Assembly: GCA_963509715.1 (NCBI GenBank) | Contig: CAUPCB010000004.1 | Coordinates: 5,254-69,253 of the forward strand | Source of the DNA: JABCPE02 sp963509715 | GTDB taxonomy: Bacteria > Bacteroidota > Bacteroidia > Flavobacteriales > Weeksellaceae | Direction: 5' to 3' | DNA: 64,000 bases | Part shown: piece by piece, positions 1-8,602 of the stretch | Position numbering within the stretch: position 1 is the stretch's first letter | Layout: the number at the start of each line of letters is the position of its first letter | Translations under genes and position numbers: made by a program | The notes under the pieces: model-generated | Seen by the model: only the letters and a program-made list of their open reading frames with translations | Told to the model about the DNA's origin: nothing | Databases searched by the model: none

Positions 1-56
1 ATCTTTCCTTTCCCTTCGTCTCCGTACTGAAGACCAACAACTACATAAGTTGACAT
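1..56 (-). CDS. purA: Adenylosuccinate synthetase, N-terminal fragment (runs off the left edge)
   Basis: Only the first 18 codons are in the window; the gene continues past base 1. The start MSTYVVVGLQYGDEGKGK carries the G-x-GDEGKGK phosphate-binding loop that opens adenylosuccinate synthetase, the GTP-dependent enzyme joining IMP and aspartate on the way to AMP. The ATG is at 54-56 on the minus strand. A TAnnTTTG element lies about 27 bases upstream. It is divergent from hpt-adk, so purine synthesis and salvage genes sit back to back. The motif is distinctive, so the call is fairly safe despite the short length. Confidence 0.85.
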   Translation of the reverse strand, partial: MSTYVVVGLQYGDEGKGK

Positions 57-82
57 AATTATTTGTTTTTATTGTAATGTGA

Positions 83-90
83 CAAATTTA
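83..90 (-). promoter_or_regulatory. Predicted -7 promoter element for purA
   Basis: Read on the minus strand this is TAAATTTG, a match to the Bacteroidota -7 consensus TAnnTTTG, 27 bases before the purA start. Inferred from motif and position only. Confidence 0.45.
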
Positions 91-194
91 ATTTATAATT
101 TTTTCTAAAACAAATATTCTTTTCATTTAATGTATTAAAGTTGATGTATCAAAATTTAATCCTGATTTTTAATAGAAACAAATAATAAAATTCT

Positions 195-202
195 TACTTT
201 TG
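195..202 (+). promoter_or_regulatory. Predicted -7 promoter element for hpt-adk
   Basis: TACTTTTG matches TAnnTTTG and is followed by C, 14 bases before the hpt ATG. No exact -33 TTTG is evident at the expected spacing. Confidence 0.5.
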
Positions 203-216
203 CATTTTGGAAAAAT

Positions 217-774
217 ATGAGCAATATTACAATTCATGACAAACATTTTGTTCCTTATCTTACCAATGAGGAACTGCAGAAAGTGATAAAAGACCTTGCA
301 GAAAAGGTTTACGAAGACTACAAGGATGAAGTTCCTGTGTTTATCGGAGTACTGAATGGCGTTTTTATGTTCTTTTCAGACTTTATGAAATATTACCCAG
401 GAAAATGCGAAGTAGCCTTTTTACAAGTAAGTTCTTACAATGGCGGACTTCAGTCCACGGGTATAGTTTATAAAAAAATGGACTTAACCAAAGATGTAGA
501 GGGCAGACACATTATCTTGATGGAGGACATCGTAGATACAGGAAATACGATAGAAAGTCTTTTGGAATATTTCAAAAATACACACCGCCCAAAATCTTTG
601 AAAGTAGCTTCTTTGCTGCTAAAACCAGAAGTTTTCAAGAAAAATTTCAAAATTGATTATGTAGCAAAAGAAATTCCTAATAAATTCGTGCTCGGCTATG
701 GATTAGACTATGATGAACTTGGAAGAAACCTTCCAGACCTCTATCAGCTCGAAGAAGGAAGAATCAACCACTAA
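217..774 (+). CDS. hpt: Hypoxanthine phosphoribosyltransferase
   Basis: Purine salvage enzyme converting hypoxanthine (and usually guanine) plus PRPP to IMP or GMP in the cytoplasm. The 185-residue length is normal. The PRPP-binding signature ILMEDIVDTGNT lies near residues 100-111, and the purine-pocket segment PNKFVLGYGLDYDE is in the C-terminal third. It is the first gene of a two-gene operon with adk (21-base gap) and is divergent from purA, so three adenylate/IMP enzymes are clustered. A TAnnTTTG promoter lies just upstream. Confidence 0.93.
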   Translation: MSNITIHDKHFVPYLTNEELQKVIKDLAEKVYEDYKDEVPVFIGVLNGVFMFFSDFMKYYPGKCEVAFLQVSSYNGGLQSTGIVYKKMDLTKDVEGRHIILMEDIVDTGNTIESLLEYFKNTHRPKSLKVASLLLKPEVFKKNFKIDYVAKEIPNKFVLGYGLDYDELGRNLPDLYQLEEGRINH

Positions 775-795
775 AAAATAATAACTCTTCATAAA

Positions 796-1374
796 ATGAT
801 AAATATCGTACTCTTTGGGCCTCCAGGAAGTGGTAAAGGCACTCAGGCTCAGAATTTAATACAGAAATTCAACTTGAAACAAATCTCCACAGGAGACCTT
901 TTCAGACATAATATCAAGAATGAAACAGAACTTGGTAAATTAGCCAAATCCTACATGGACAAAGGAGAGCTTGTTCCAGACCAAGTTACCATTGATATGC
1001 TTATCGATGAACTTAAAAAACCAACTGATGCTCAAGGGTTTATCTTCGATGGTTTTCCTAGAACGGCATTCCAGACTGAGGCATTAGAGGATATTGTAAA
1101 AAATGTACTGAATGACCAGATTGACATTTGTCTTTCCCTTGTTGTAGAAGATGAAATCTTGGTAAAAAGGCTTTTGGAACGCGGTAAAACCAGCGGTAGA
1201 AGTGATGATGCTGATGAAAACATCATCCGAAACCGAATAAAAGAATACTACACTAAAACTGCCGAAGTAGCTGAACTTTACAAAAAACAAGGCAAATATG
1301 TAGAAGTGAACGGTGTAGGAGAAATCGCAGAAATCGCAGAAAAACTCTACGCAGAAGTAGAAAAAATAAAATAA
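796..1374 (+). CDS. adk: Adenylate kinase
   Basis: Catalyses ATP + AMP to 2 ADP. The P-loop GPPGSGKGTQ is at residues 8-17, the AMP-binding region STGDLFR follows, and GFPRT is near residue 80. At 192 residues it is the short form: the LID is reduced to a small loop around RGKTSGRSDD with no zinc-binding cysteines, a normal variant. It is co-transcribed with hpt and followed by a clear intrinsic terminator. Confidence 0.95.
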   Translation: MINIVLFGPPGSGKGTQAQNLIQKFNLKQISTGDLFRHNIKNETELGKLAKSYMDKGELVPDQVTIDMLIDELKKPTDAQGFIFDGFPRTAFQTEALEDIVKNVLNDQIDICLSLVVEDEILVKRLLERGKTSGRSDDADENIIRNRIKEYYTKTAEVAELYKKQGKYVEVNGVGEIAEIAEKLYAEVEKIK

Positions 1375-1381
1375 TCTAAAT

Positions 1382-1414
1382 AAAGGCTTTCAACAAAAAT
1401 TGGAAGCCTTTTTT
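1382..1414 (+). terminator. Intrinsic terminator of hpt-adk
   Basis: A 12-base stem (AAAGGCTTTCAA with TTGGAAGCCTTT, one G-U pair) around a short A-rich loop, followed by a T run, 8 bases after the adk stop. Confidence 0.8.
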
Positions 1415-1451
1415 ATATTGCCTATTTTCAGTAGTTTATCAATTAAATTTT

Positions 1452-1459
1452 TATCTTTG
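1452..1459 (+). promoter_or_regulatory. Predicted -7 promoter element for obgE operon
   Basis: TATCTTTG followed by C, an exact TAnnTTTG match, 49 bases before the obgE start and after the adk terminator. Confidence 0.55.
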
Positions 1460-1508
1460 CAGTTGGTTTGAAAAATCTTCAAACCTAAAACATTTCAAAA
1501 AAATATCT

Positions 1509-2492
1509 ATGTCAAATTTTGTAGATTATGTTAAAATCCACTGCCAGTCAGGGCATGGTGGTGCAGGTTCGGCTCATCTTAGAAGAGAAAAATATATAGC
1601 AAAAGGCGGCCCTGATGGCGGTGATGGCGGGCGTGGCGGACATGTCATCATGAAAGGAAATGCACAGGAATGGACACTTCTTCCACTTCGGTATACCCGC
1701 CACATAAAGGCAGAAAACGGACAACCAGGGGGCAAAAACCAGCTCACTGGGCGTTTCGGAGAGGATGTCTATATAGAGGTGCCTGTGGGAACGGTTGCAC
1801 GAAATGAAAACGGCGAAATATTAGGCGAAATATTAGAACACGGACAAGAAATCATCCTGATGAAAGGCGGAAAAGGAGGTCTTGGGAATGAGCATTTTAA
1901 ATCTGCTACCAATCAGACTCCTCGCTATGCGCAGCCTGGGCTTCCTGGGGAAGAGGGTTATATCATTTTTGAGCTGAAAGTCCTTGCAGATGTAGGTTTG
2001 GTAGGCTTTCCTAACGCTGGTAAATCCACGCTTTTATCCGTGGTTTCGGCAGCAAAACCAAAAATTGCAGATTATGCCTTCACTACACTCACACCCAATT
2101 TGGGAATTGTAGAATACAGAAATTACAAATCCTTTGTAATGGCGGATATTCCAGGGATTATAGAAGGTGCAGCAGAAGGAAGAGGTCTGGGACACAGGTT
2201 TTTAAGACATATTGAGCGAAATTCCATTCTTTTATTCCTTATCCCAGCGGATTCCAAAAATCATTATGAAGAGTTTAAAATTTTGGAAAACGAATTAAAA
2301 GAATACAATCCAGAACTTTTAGATAAAGATTTCATCGTATCTGTTTCAAAATCAGACCTTTTGGATGATGAATTAAAGGCTGAAATTTCAGCAGAATTTC
2401 CAGAAAAATACAAACCTTTGTTCTTCTCTGGAGTTACACAAGAGGGGCTTATGGAGCTTAAAGATGTGATTTGGAAACACTTACATGGATAA
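1509..2492 (+). CDS. obgE: GTPase Obg/CgtA
   Basis: Essential GTPase involved in late 50S ribosome assembly and stress signalling. Residues 1-158 form the glycine-rich Obg fold (repeated GGDGG/GGRGG/GGKGG stretches); the GTPase domain follows with G1 GFPNAGKSTL, G2 TTLTPNLG, G3 DIPGIIEGA and a G4-like SKSDLLD. The protein is 327 residues and lacks the extra C-terminal OCT domain of Bacillus Obg. It is the first gene of an operon; its last 8 bases overlap the upstream start of the next gene. Confidence 0.95.
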   Translation: MSNFVDYVKIHCQSGHGGAGSAHLRREKYIAKGGPDGGDGGRGGHVIMKGNAQEWTLLPLRYTRHIKAENGQPGGKNQLTGRFGEDVYIEVPVGTVARNENGEILGEILEHGQEIILMKGGKGGLGNEHFKSATNQTPRYAQPGLPGEEGYIIFELKVLADVGLVGFPNAGKSTLLSVVSAAKPKIADYAFTTLTPNLGIVEYRNYKSFVMADIPGIIEGAAEGRGLGHRFLRHIERNSILLFLIPADSKNHYEEFKILENELKEYNPELLDKDFIVSVSKSDLLDDELKAEISAEFPEKYKPLFFSGVTQEGLMELKDVIWKHLHG

Positions 2493-3501
2493 AATTATGC
2501 AGGAAGAAATCCAAACTTACACCGCAAAAGATTTCGCATCAGACCAAGAGGTAAAATGGTGCCCTGGCTGTGGCGATTATTCTATTTTAAAGCAGGTTCA
2601 GAGCATTCTCCCAGAAATCGGCATCAAGAGGGAAAATATGGTTTTCGTGTCAGGAATCGGCTGTTCATCGCGGTTTCCTTACTATATGAACACCTACGGC
2701 ATTCATAGCATCCATGGGCGCGCGCCTGCGGTGGCTACGGGCATCAAACTCGCTAATCCCGAATTGAATGTATGGATCATCACAGGAGACGGCGATGGGC
2801 TGAGCATCGGTGGAAACCACTTTATACACCTGATGAGGAGGAATTTGGATGTGAATATCCTTCTTTTCAATAATGAAATCTATGGGCTGACCAAAGGGCA
2901 ATTTTCACCAACTTCCCAGCTTGGTCTGAAAACTAAATCTTCGCCTTTTGGGGTGATAGACCAGCCTTTTAATCCGCTGAGTCTAGCCTTGGGGAGCGGA
3001 GCTACATTTGTCTCGCGAACGCTGGACAGAGAGCCGAAAAGCCTTCGAGAGGTGCTTCTGGAAGCACAGAAACATAAAGGAACTTCTTTTGTGGAAATTT
3101 ACCAAAACTGCGTGATTTTCAACGATGGAGTTTTTGATGAATTTACCAATAAAGCCACCAAAGAAGAGGCAAATCTTTATCTGGAAAACGGAAAACCTTT
3201 GAAATTCGGAAAAGATTTATCCAAAGGAATTATTTTAGAAAATTTTGAACCAAAAATTATTGATATTACCGAAGAGACCGATGAATCAAAGCTTTGGATA
3301 CATGATGAAACTTCTATCCTAAAAGCCCAAATTTTGGCAAGGTTTAATTTTGATGAAGAATTTTCTGATTTTCCACGACCTTTCGGTGTTTTTTATAAAA
3401 AAAATAGAGCTTCTTACGAAGAAACTTTTACCAATCAAGTGGAAAAAAACAAGCCAGATATGCAGCAAATTCTGAACGGAAATATCACATGGACAGTTTA
3501 A
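2485..3501 (+). CDS. 2-oxoacid:ferredoxin oxidoreductase, beta subunit
   Basis: Beta subunit of a pyruvate/2-oxoglutarate:ferredoxin oxidoreductase, the thiamine-diphosphate and Fe-S part that oxidatively decarboxylates 2-oxoacids to acyl-CoA. Visible motifs: CPGCGD near residue 27, GIGCSSR near 58, the HGRA segment, and the ThDP/Mg site GDGD with a downstream NN. The start could be the ATG at 2485 (overlapping obgE) or the in-frame ATG at 2497. The usual alpha/gamma subunit is not adjacent: the next gene is a lipid kinase. Whether the substrate is pyruvate or 2-oxoglutarate cannot be decided from sequence. Confidence 0.9.
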   Translation: MDKIMQEEIQTYTAKDFASDQEVKWCPGCGDYSILKQVQSILPEIGIKRENMVFVSGIGCSSRFPYYMNTYGIHSIHGRAPAVATGIKLANPELNVWIITGDGDGLSIGGNHFIHLMRRNLDVNILLFNNEIYGLTKGQFSPTSQLGLKTKSSPFGVIDQPFNPLSLALGSGATFVSRTLDREPKSLREVLLEAQKHKGTSFVEIYQNCVIFNDGVFDEFTNKATKEEANLYLENGKPLKFGKDLSKGIILENFEPKIIDITEETDESKLWIHDETSILKAQILARFNFDEEFSDFPRPFGVFYKKNRASYEETFTNQVEKNKPDMQQILNGNITWTV

Positions 3502-3514
3502 TTTATATCAAAAA

Positions 3515-4363
3515 ATGGAACGAGTAGCATTTATCATCAATCCTTTCTCCGCGAAAAAAGAATACAAACCTTTTGTAGATGATTTAGAAAAAAAGGTAGA
3601 AAAGCCATTTTATCTCATTTCTAAATCGATAGAGGACACTTTTTCTTTCATAGAAAATAATATGGACAAGGTGGATATTTTCGTGGCTGTAGGCGGCGAT
3701 GGGACGATATCTACGGTGGCTCAGAAGCTCATTAACACGGATAAAATTCTCGGAATATTCCCAGCAGGCTCTGGAAATGGTTTTGCGAATGAGAACCATT
3801 TTTCTAAAAATATAGACACCCTTCTTTCTAAAATTAAAAATAGAAAACACAGAGAAATAGATACTTTTACTATCAATGACAAGCTGTCTATCAACCTTTC
3901 TGGAGCGGGATTTGATGGCGAGGTCGCGAAGAATTTTGAGAAAACCAGCCGAGGTTTCGCGAATTATATCAAGACCTCTATCAGCACATTTTTTAAGTTT
4001 AAACCTATCAATATCAGCTTTGAGGAGAAATATAAATCTTACAATGGCGAATATCTGATGATGAACCTTGCGAATACCAGACAGTTTGGGAATAATGCTT
4101 ACATTGCTCCACAGGCGCTGGTAACGGATGGTTTGGTAGATGTGGTTTTGGTGAAAAAATTTCCTGTGTGGTACGCTGCTCCATTTGCATTGAAAATGTT
4201 TGCAAAAACATTGAAACAAGATAAATATTTGACTTATTTCACTTGTTCAGAACTAGAGTTTTCACTAGATACGGATACTTGGCACATAGATGGCGAGTAC
4301 AAACAGATTTCCTCACCTGTGAAAGTAAAAGTCCTTCCTAAAAGTCTGAAAATTTTGATTTAA
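3515..4363 (+). CDS. Diacylglycerol/sphingosine kinase-family lipid kinase
   Basis: Member of the DagK/YegS/LCB5 lipid kinase family, which phosphorylates membrane lipids such as diacylglycerol. The nucleotide-binding signature VAVGGDGTIS is near residues 58-67 and FPAGSGNGFA near 88-97. The length of 282 is normal, and there is no signal peptide. It is the third gene of the obgE operon with a 13-base gap, and a bidirectional terminator follows. Exact lipid substrate unknown. Confidence 0.88.
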   Translation: MERVAFIINPFSAKKEYKPFVDDLEKKVEKPFYLISKSIEDTFSFIENNMDKVDIFVAVGGDGTISTVAQKLINTDKILGIFPAGSGNGFANENHFSKNIDTLLSKIKNRKHREIDTFTINDKLSINLSGAGFDGEVAKNFEKTSRGFANYIKTSISTFFKFKPINISFEEKYKSYNGEYLMMNLANTRQFGNNAYIAPQALVTDGLVDVVLVKKFPVWYAAPFALKMFAKTLKQDKYLTYFTCSELEFSLDTDTWHIDGEYKQISSPVKVKVLPKSLKILI

Positions 4364-4370
4364 AAAAATA

Positions 4371-4396
4371 AAAATCTCCCAAATTTGGGAGATTTT
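4371..4396. terminator. Bidirectional intrinsic terminator
   Basis: Perfect palindrome AAAATCTCCCAAATTTGGGAGATTTT, with A and T runs on either side, between the convergent lipid kinase and E2 genes; it can serve both strands. Confidence 0.8.
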
Positions 4397-4399
4397 CTT

Positions 4400-5728
4400 T
4401 TATATTTCTGTATGTAAGTCAAACTCTTCAAGGTAGTCATTCACTCGTTTTAAGAACAATCCTCCTAGTGAGCCATCCACTACTCTATGGTCGTAGGAAT
4501 GAGACATGAACATTTTTTGTCGTATTGCTATCACATCTCCTTGTGGCGTTTCTAAAACTGCTGGTTTTTTGACAATCGCTCCTATGGCCAATATCGCAAC
4601 CTGCGGCTGTGGAATGATAGGTGTTCCCATAAGATTTCCGAAAGTCCCTATATTAGAAATAGTATAGGTAGCTCCCTGAATATCCTGCGGACTAAGTTTT
4701 TTGTTTCTTGCTTTATCCACTACAGCATTGATAGCCTTCGCTAAGCCGCTTAGACTAAGCTGGTCAGCATTCTTAATAACAGGAACGATAAGGTTACCAT
4801 CTGGCAATGCTGTCGCTATTCCTATATTTATATTTTTTCTTTTGATGATTTTGTCTCCATCTACAGAGATGTTTATCATTGGGAAATCCTGAATTGCCTT
4901 TACTACAGCTCTCACGAAGATAGGCATGTAGGTAAGTTTCTCTCCTTCTCTCTTCTCAAATGAAGACTTGTTTTTGGCTCTCCATTTTACGATGTTTGTA
5001 ACATCTGTTTCTATAAACGAACTCACATGCGGAGAAATCTGTTTGCTGAGTAGCATATTTTCAGCGATGATTTTTCTCATTCTATCCATTTGGATAATTT
5101 CATCACCTTCATTAGCTGTCACAGCTGGTGCAGAAGCCTGAACTGGTTTCAGAACTGATGCTGCATTAGATTCTACTGCTTTTGGCTGCTGTGCAGTTTT
5201 TGCGTTTCCTCTATTGCTGACAAATTCTAAAATATCTTCTTTCGTGATTCTGCCTTCCAGCCCTCTTCCTTGGATACTTTTCAGCTCTTCTTCCGTTATA
5301 TTTTCTTCTTGGATAATAGACCTTACTAGTGGTGAAAGATTCATTCCCTCTATACTCACTGGCATAGAAACAGGCACGATTTTAAACGGCTCCTCCAAAA
5401 GGTCTACCACTTTATCTTCTACTATTTCTTCTTTGTTTTCCTCTTCTTTTTTATCAGATTCTGGTTGAGCATCTGCTGTCTCCTCTCCTTGTATTTCTAA
5501 TATTGCGATAGGTTCTCCCACTTTTGCAACTTGGTCTTTTTCTACCAAAATCTTAACGATTTTTCCAGAAACAGGTGTGGGAACATCAGAATCCACTTTA
5601 TCCGTAGCGATTTCTACTACACTATCATCCTCAGCTACAAAATCTCCTTCTCTAAAAAGCCATTCTATAACGGTTGCCTCCATCACACCTTCTCCCATGG
5701 AAGGTAATAACAATTTATATTCTGCCAT
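4400..5728 (-). CDS. Dihydrolipoamide acyltransferase, E2 of a 2-oxoacid dehydrogenase complex
   Basis: Lipoylated core enzyme moving acyl groups to CoA. In order: a lipoyl domain (residues about 3-78) with lipoyl-lysine in the segment ATDKVDSD; an acidic linker; an E3-binding domain (about 130-170, LSPLVRSI...EGRITKEDI); an Ala/Pro-rich linker; and the catalytic domain ending in the HSYDHRVVDG active-site motif. At 442 residues it has a single lipoyl domain, more like branched-chain or 2-oxoglutarate E2 than multi-lipoyl pyruvate E2. E1 and E3 genes are not nearby, so the complex cannot be fixed. Confidence 0.88.
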   Translation of the reverse strand: MAEYKLLLPSMGEGVMEATVIEWLFREGDFVAEDDSVVEIATDKVDSDVPTPVSGKIVKILVEKDQVAKVGEPIAILEIQGEETADAQPESDKKEEENKEEIVEDKVVDLLEEPFKIVPVSMPVSIEGMNLSPLVRSIIQEENITEEELKSIQGRGLEGRITKEDILEFVSNRGNAKTAQQPKAVESNAASVLKPVQASAPAVTANEGDEIIQMDRMRKIIAENMLLSKQISPHVSSFIETDVTNIVKWRAKNKSSFEKREGEKLTYMPIFVRAVVKAIQDFPMINISVDGDKIIKRKNINIGIATALPDGNLIVPVIKNADQLSLSGLAKAINAVVDKARNKKLSPQDIQGATYTISNIGTFGNLMGTPIIPQPQVAILAIGAIVKKPAVLETPQGDVIAIRQKMFMSHSYDHRVVDGSLGGLFLKRVNDYLEEFDLHTEI

Positions 5729-5747
5729 AACTCTTTATTACAAACCA

Positions 5748-5755
5748 CAAAGATA
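5748..5755 (-). promoter_or_regulatory. Predicted -7 promoter element for the E2 gene
   Basis: Reads TATCTTTG on the minus strand, an exact TAnnTTTG match about 20 bases before the start codon. Confidence 0.5.
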
Positions 5756-5861
5756 ACATTTCTTATTGAATTTTTCTAATATCGCTTCTTAAAATTTGAT
5801 TTTAAATCAATAAATGAGATATTTCATATTTTTAATTTTCAGTTAATCTAATGGGATTATC

Positions 5862-5869
5862 TAACTTTG
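5862..5869 (+). promoter_or_regulatory. Predicted -7 promoter element for the sulP gene
   Basis: TAACTTTG followed by C, exact TAnnTTTG match, 26 bases before the ATG of the SulP permease. Confidence 0.55.
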
Positions 5870-5894
5870 CAAATCTTAAAAAAAAGTAAATTTC

Positions 5895-7400
5895 ATGGAT
5901 AAGATATTACAATTTTTCAACCTTGACCAAAAAATCAATTGGAGAATAGAAATTTTAGCGGGACTTACCGTGGCGATGACCATGATTCCAGAGTCTCTTT
6001 CTTTTGCTATTTTAGCAGGATTTCCGCCTCTTTCTGGGCTTTATGCAGCATTCATAGCTGGATTAGTAGCGGCGATGTTTGGCGGTAGACCTGGACTTAT
6101 TTCGGGGGGCGCTGGGGCTACTGTAGTCACACTCATTGGACTTATAAAACTTCATGGTTTAGACTATGCTTTTGCTGCTGTGGCGATGGCTGGGGTTATT
6201 CAGCTGATTGTAGGAATTTTTAAATGGGCTAAATACATTCGCCTCGTTCCAAGTTCGGTGATGTATGGCTTTGTAAATGGGCTGGCTGTGATTATTTTTT
6301 CGGCTCAGCTGGAACAATTCAAAACTGCTGCACCTGATGGACAAATGGAATGGCTCACAGGAACACCGATGATGATAATGGCTGGACTGGTGGCTCTTAC
6401 CATATTGATTACTTGGCTTTTCCCTAAAATCTCAAAGGCAGTTCCTTCGTCATTGATGGCAATTATTGTAGTATTTACGATTGTTTTAGTTTTCGGAATT
6501 GAGACCAAAACCGTGGGTGACATCTCTCCTATCAGTGGTTCTCTTCCTCCATTTCATATTCCAAATGTTCCTCTGACTTGGGAAACTTTCATGATTATCC
6601 TTCCTGCTGGAGCTATAGTCGCTGCTGTGGGGCTTACAGAGGGGCTTTTGACCTTAAATCTCGTTGATGAAATTACCGAAACCAAAGGAAACGGCTCTCG
6701 AGAAAGCCTTGCGCAAGGGGCTTCTAACATCCTAAACGGCTTTTTTTCAGGGATGGGAGGCTGTCCTATGATTGCGCAGACTCTGGTAAATCTCAATGCT
6801 GGTTCTAGAAGCAGAGTTTCTGGGGTTATCGCGGCTTTGGCTATTCTTATGATTATCCTCATTGCGGCTCCTATTATCGAGAAAATCCCTATGGCTGCGC
6901 TTACTGGGGTAATGATGGTAGTTGCATTTTTAACCTTTAAATGGTCTAGTTTTAAGATTTTAAATAAAATGCCTAAAACAGATGTTTTCATCATCATTTT
7001 AGTAACTGGTATTACCATCATTACGCATAATTTAGCAGTGGCAGTGCTGACAGGAATCATCATCTCTGGGCTGAATTTCACTTGGCAAAAAGCTAATGAA
7101 CTCAGCGTAAATACTGAAACTAGTGGTGATGAGAAAATTTATCATCTAAACTCTGACTTGTTCTTTGGAGCGGTGGCTTCTTTTGAAGGTATTTTTGATA
7201 TGAAAAATGACCCAAAAACCGTAGTTATTGACTTCAAAAACAGCGAAATAAAGGATATGAGCGCACTAGAATCTTTAGCCAAAATGACCAATAAATACGC
7301 TAGTCTGGATAAAGTTTTATACCTGAAAAATTTAAATGAAAATTCTAAAAAAAGAGTGGAAAAAGCCAAACCCGTTATTGAATTAAATTTATTGGGCTAA
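5895..7400 (+). CDS. SulP-family anion permease
   Basis: Inner-membrane anion transporter (sulfate, bicarbonate or other anion) of the SLC26/SulP family. The N-terminal WRIEILAGLTVAMTMIPESLSFAILAGFPPLSGLYAAF is split over the characteristic first helices, and about 10-12 hydrophobic segments fill residues 15-400. The C-terminal ~95 residues are a short STAS-like domain (YHLNSDLFFGAV...VVIDFKN). Length of 501 is slightly below full SulP proteins (about 550-570), mostly from the reduced STAS end. Substrate cannot be inferred; no carbonic anhydrase or sulfur-assimilation gene is adjacent. Confidence 0.9.
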   Translation: MDKILQFFNLDQKINWRIEILAGLTVAMTMIPESLSFAILAGFPPLSGLYAAFIAGLVAAMFGGRPGLISGGAGATVVTLIGLIKLHGLDYAFAAVAMAGVIQLIVGIFKWAKYIRLVPSSVMYGFVNGLAVIIFSAQLEQFKTAAPDGQMEWLTGTPMMIMAGLVALTILITWLFPKISKAVPSSLMAIIVVFTIVLVFGIETKTVGDISPISGSLPPFHIPNVPLTWETFMIILPAGAIVAAVGLTEGLLTLNLVDEITETKGNGSRESLAQGASNILNGFFSGMGGCPMIAQTLVNLNAGSRSRVSGVIAALAILMIILIAAPIIEKIPMAALTGVMMVVAFLTFKWSSFKILNKMPKTDVFIIILVTGITIITHNLAVAVLTGIIISGLNFTWQKANELSVNTETSGDEKIYHLNSDLFFGAVASFEGIFDMKNDPKTVVIDFKNSEIKDMSALESLAKMTNKYASLDKVLYLKNLNENSKKRVEKAKPVIELNLLG

Positions 7401-7428
7401 AATTGGTTTCAAATTTTATCTTTTTGCT

Positions 7429-7436
7429 TACCTTTG
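7429..7436 (+). promoter_or_regulatory. Predicted -7 promoter element for the thioredoxin-like lipoprotein
   Basis: TACCTTTG, exact TAnnTTTG, with a TTTC at 7407-7410 about 18 bases upstream as a possible -33 box. It lies 14 bases before the ATG at 7451 and supports that start. Confidence 0.5.
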
Positions 7437-7450
7437 TAAAAATTTGTAAA

Positions 7451-7987
7451 ATGAAAAAGTTAGCTAAATATGCATTGTTCACCCTTGCAATAGTGTCTGC
7501 CACGGCTTGTTTCAATGAGAAAAAAGTATACAATAGAAGCACAGTATCTGAAAAACATGGGAAAATGCTCCTCGGCAGACAGACCAGAGACCAGCTGAAA
7601 CAAGAGCCTTTCAATGCGTGGTATGAGGAGGAATACAAAAACTATGAATATGACCCGCAGACCATCAAAGAACTTCAAAAAAAGAATCTGACAAGTCACA
7701 ATATCATTGTATTTTTTGGGACTTGGTGCGGAGATTCACATAGAGAAGTTCCTAGATTGCTGAAAATTTTGGATGCAGTGAAATACCCTGAACAAAGGCT
7801 GACCCTAGTAGCCGTAAACAGAAAAAAAGAAACTCCTGATGGAGAGGATGTCCCTTATAACCTCAAAAGAGTGCCTACTATAATCGTCCAAAATAAATAT
7901 GGCAAAGAAGTGGGAAGAATCATAGAATCTCCAAACAGCGGTTCTTTGGAAAATGATTTATTAGAAATCCTAAACAAAAGCAAATAA
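7451..7987 (+). CDS. Thioredoxin-like lipoprotein
   Basis: Begins MKKLAKYALFTLAIVSATAC, a lipoprotein signal with lipidated Cys20, so it is probably membrane anchored and faces the periplasm. The thioredoxin fold is marked by IVFFGTWCGDSHREVPR; the active site is C-x-x-S rather than C-x-x-C, and the cis-Pro segment RVPTIIV is present. A longer in-frame reading from a TTG at 7403 would lack a signal peptide and cover the promoter, so the ATG at 7451 is preferred. The next gene follows after 3 bases. Likely an envelope thiol-redox or structural role; the partner is unknown. Confidence 0.82.
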   Translation: MKKLAKYALFTLAIVSATACFNEKKVYNRSTVSEKHGKMLLGRQTRDQLKQEPFNAWYEEEYKNYEYDPQTIKELQKKNLTSHNIIVFFGTWCGDSHREVPRLLKILDAVKYPEQRLTLVAVNRKKETPDGEDVPYNLKRVPTIIVQNKYGKEVGRIIESPNSGSLENDLLEILNKSK

Positions 7988-7990
7988 GCA

Positions 7991-8599
7991 TTGAAAAATT
8001 CTTATAAAAATATTTTCGTTTTTCTATTTGGGGCTTTATTCGCCTATTTATTGGTCTTTTTCTTCCAAAAAAACACAGAAAAAGAGGCTGAAGTTATCAA
8101 TAAGGACTACTATATCCTGAGTAACCAGATAGAGAAAATGAACAAAATGATAGTCCTAGAGCAGAACTTTTCTAGTTTCCAAACTCATAAAAGTTCTGCC
8201 TTTGAACTTGGAGGTATAGAGTTTCTTTCCAAAGAAATGGTGCTCTACACTACGGCAAAAGCACAGGTGACTTATGATTTAAAGAAACTAAAAATAGAAG
8301 TGGATTCTACGGATAAAAAACTAATCATAAAGGAAATCCCTGAAGCCGAAATCAAAATTTATCCCGATGTGAAAATCCATTTTATGGATGATTATGCTGT
8401 GAATAGGTTTTCTAAAGCCGACCTAAACAACATCATGGAATCCGCAAAGAAAAACATGACAAAAAGCATCAATCAGACCAAACTAAAAGAGGAAGGAAGA
8501 CAACAGCTGATTTCCAACCTGCAGGATATTTTTGTATTGGCTAAATCCCTAAACTACACCATAGAGGACGAAACCAAAACTTTACCCAGCGTTTTATAG
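7991..8599 (+). CDS. DUF4230 domain protein, membrane anchored
   Basis: Uses a TTG start directly after the previous stop (3-base gap), so it is translationally linked to the thioredoxin-like lipoprotein. An N-terminal membrane helix (about residues 7-26) is followed by a soluble region resembling DUF4230 proteins: IDL/VYTTAKAQVTYDLKKLKIEVD-type beta strands, then a helical region rich in Lys. Length 202 fits that family. Function unknown; the anchor suggests an envelope role. The family call comes from recall of the pattern and is moderately sure. Confidence 0.7.
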   Translation: MKNSYKNIFVFLFGALFAYLLVFFFQKNTEKEAEVINKDYYILSNQIEKMNKMIVLEQNFSSFQTHKSSAFELGGIEFLSKEMVLYTTAKAQVTYDLKKLKIEVDSTDKKLIIKEIPEAEIKIYPDVKIHFMDDYAVNRFSKADLNNIMESAKKNMTKSINQTKLKEEGRQQLISNLQDIFVLAKSLNYTIEDETKTLPSVL

Positions 8600-8602
8600 T
8601 TT

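Noticed and set aside
1150..1250. Adenylate kinase without zinc-binding LID cysteines, considered as a third case of zinc-site loss
   Set aside because: Short-LID adenylate kinases without Cys are a common normal type, so this adds nothing to the DnaG and RecQ observation.
3584..4219. Long open frame of 211 codons on the minus strand opposite the lipid kinase
   Set aside because: Its product has no recognisable motif and a composition typical of an antisense shadow; the plus-strand frame has clear GGDGT and GSGNG motifs.
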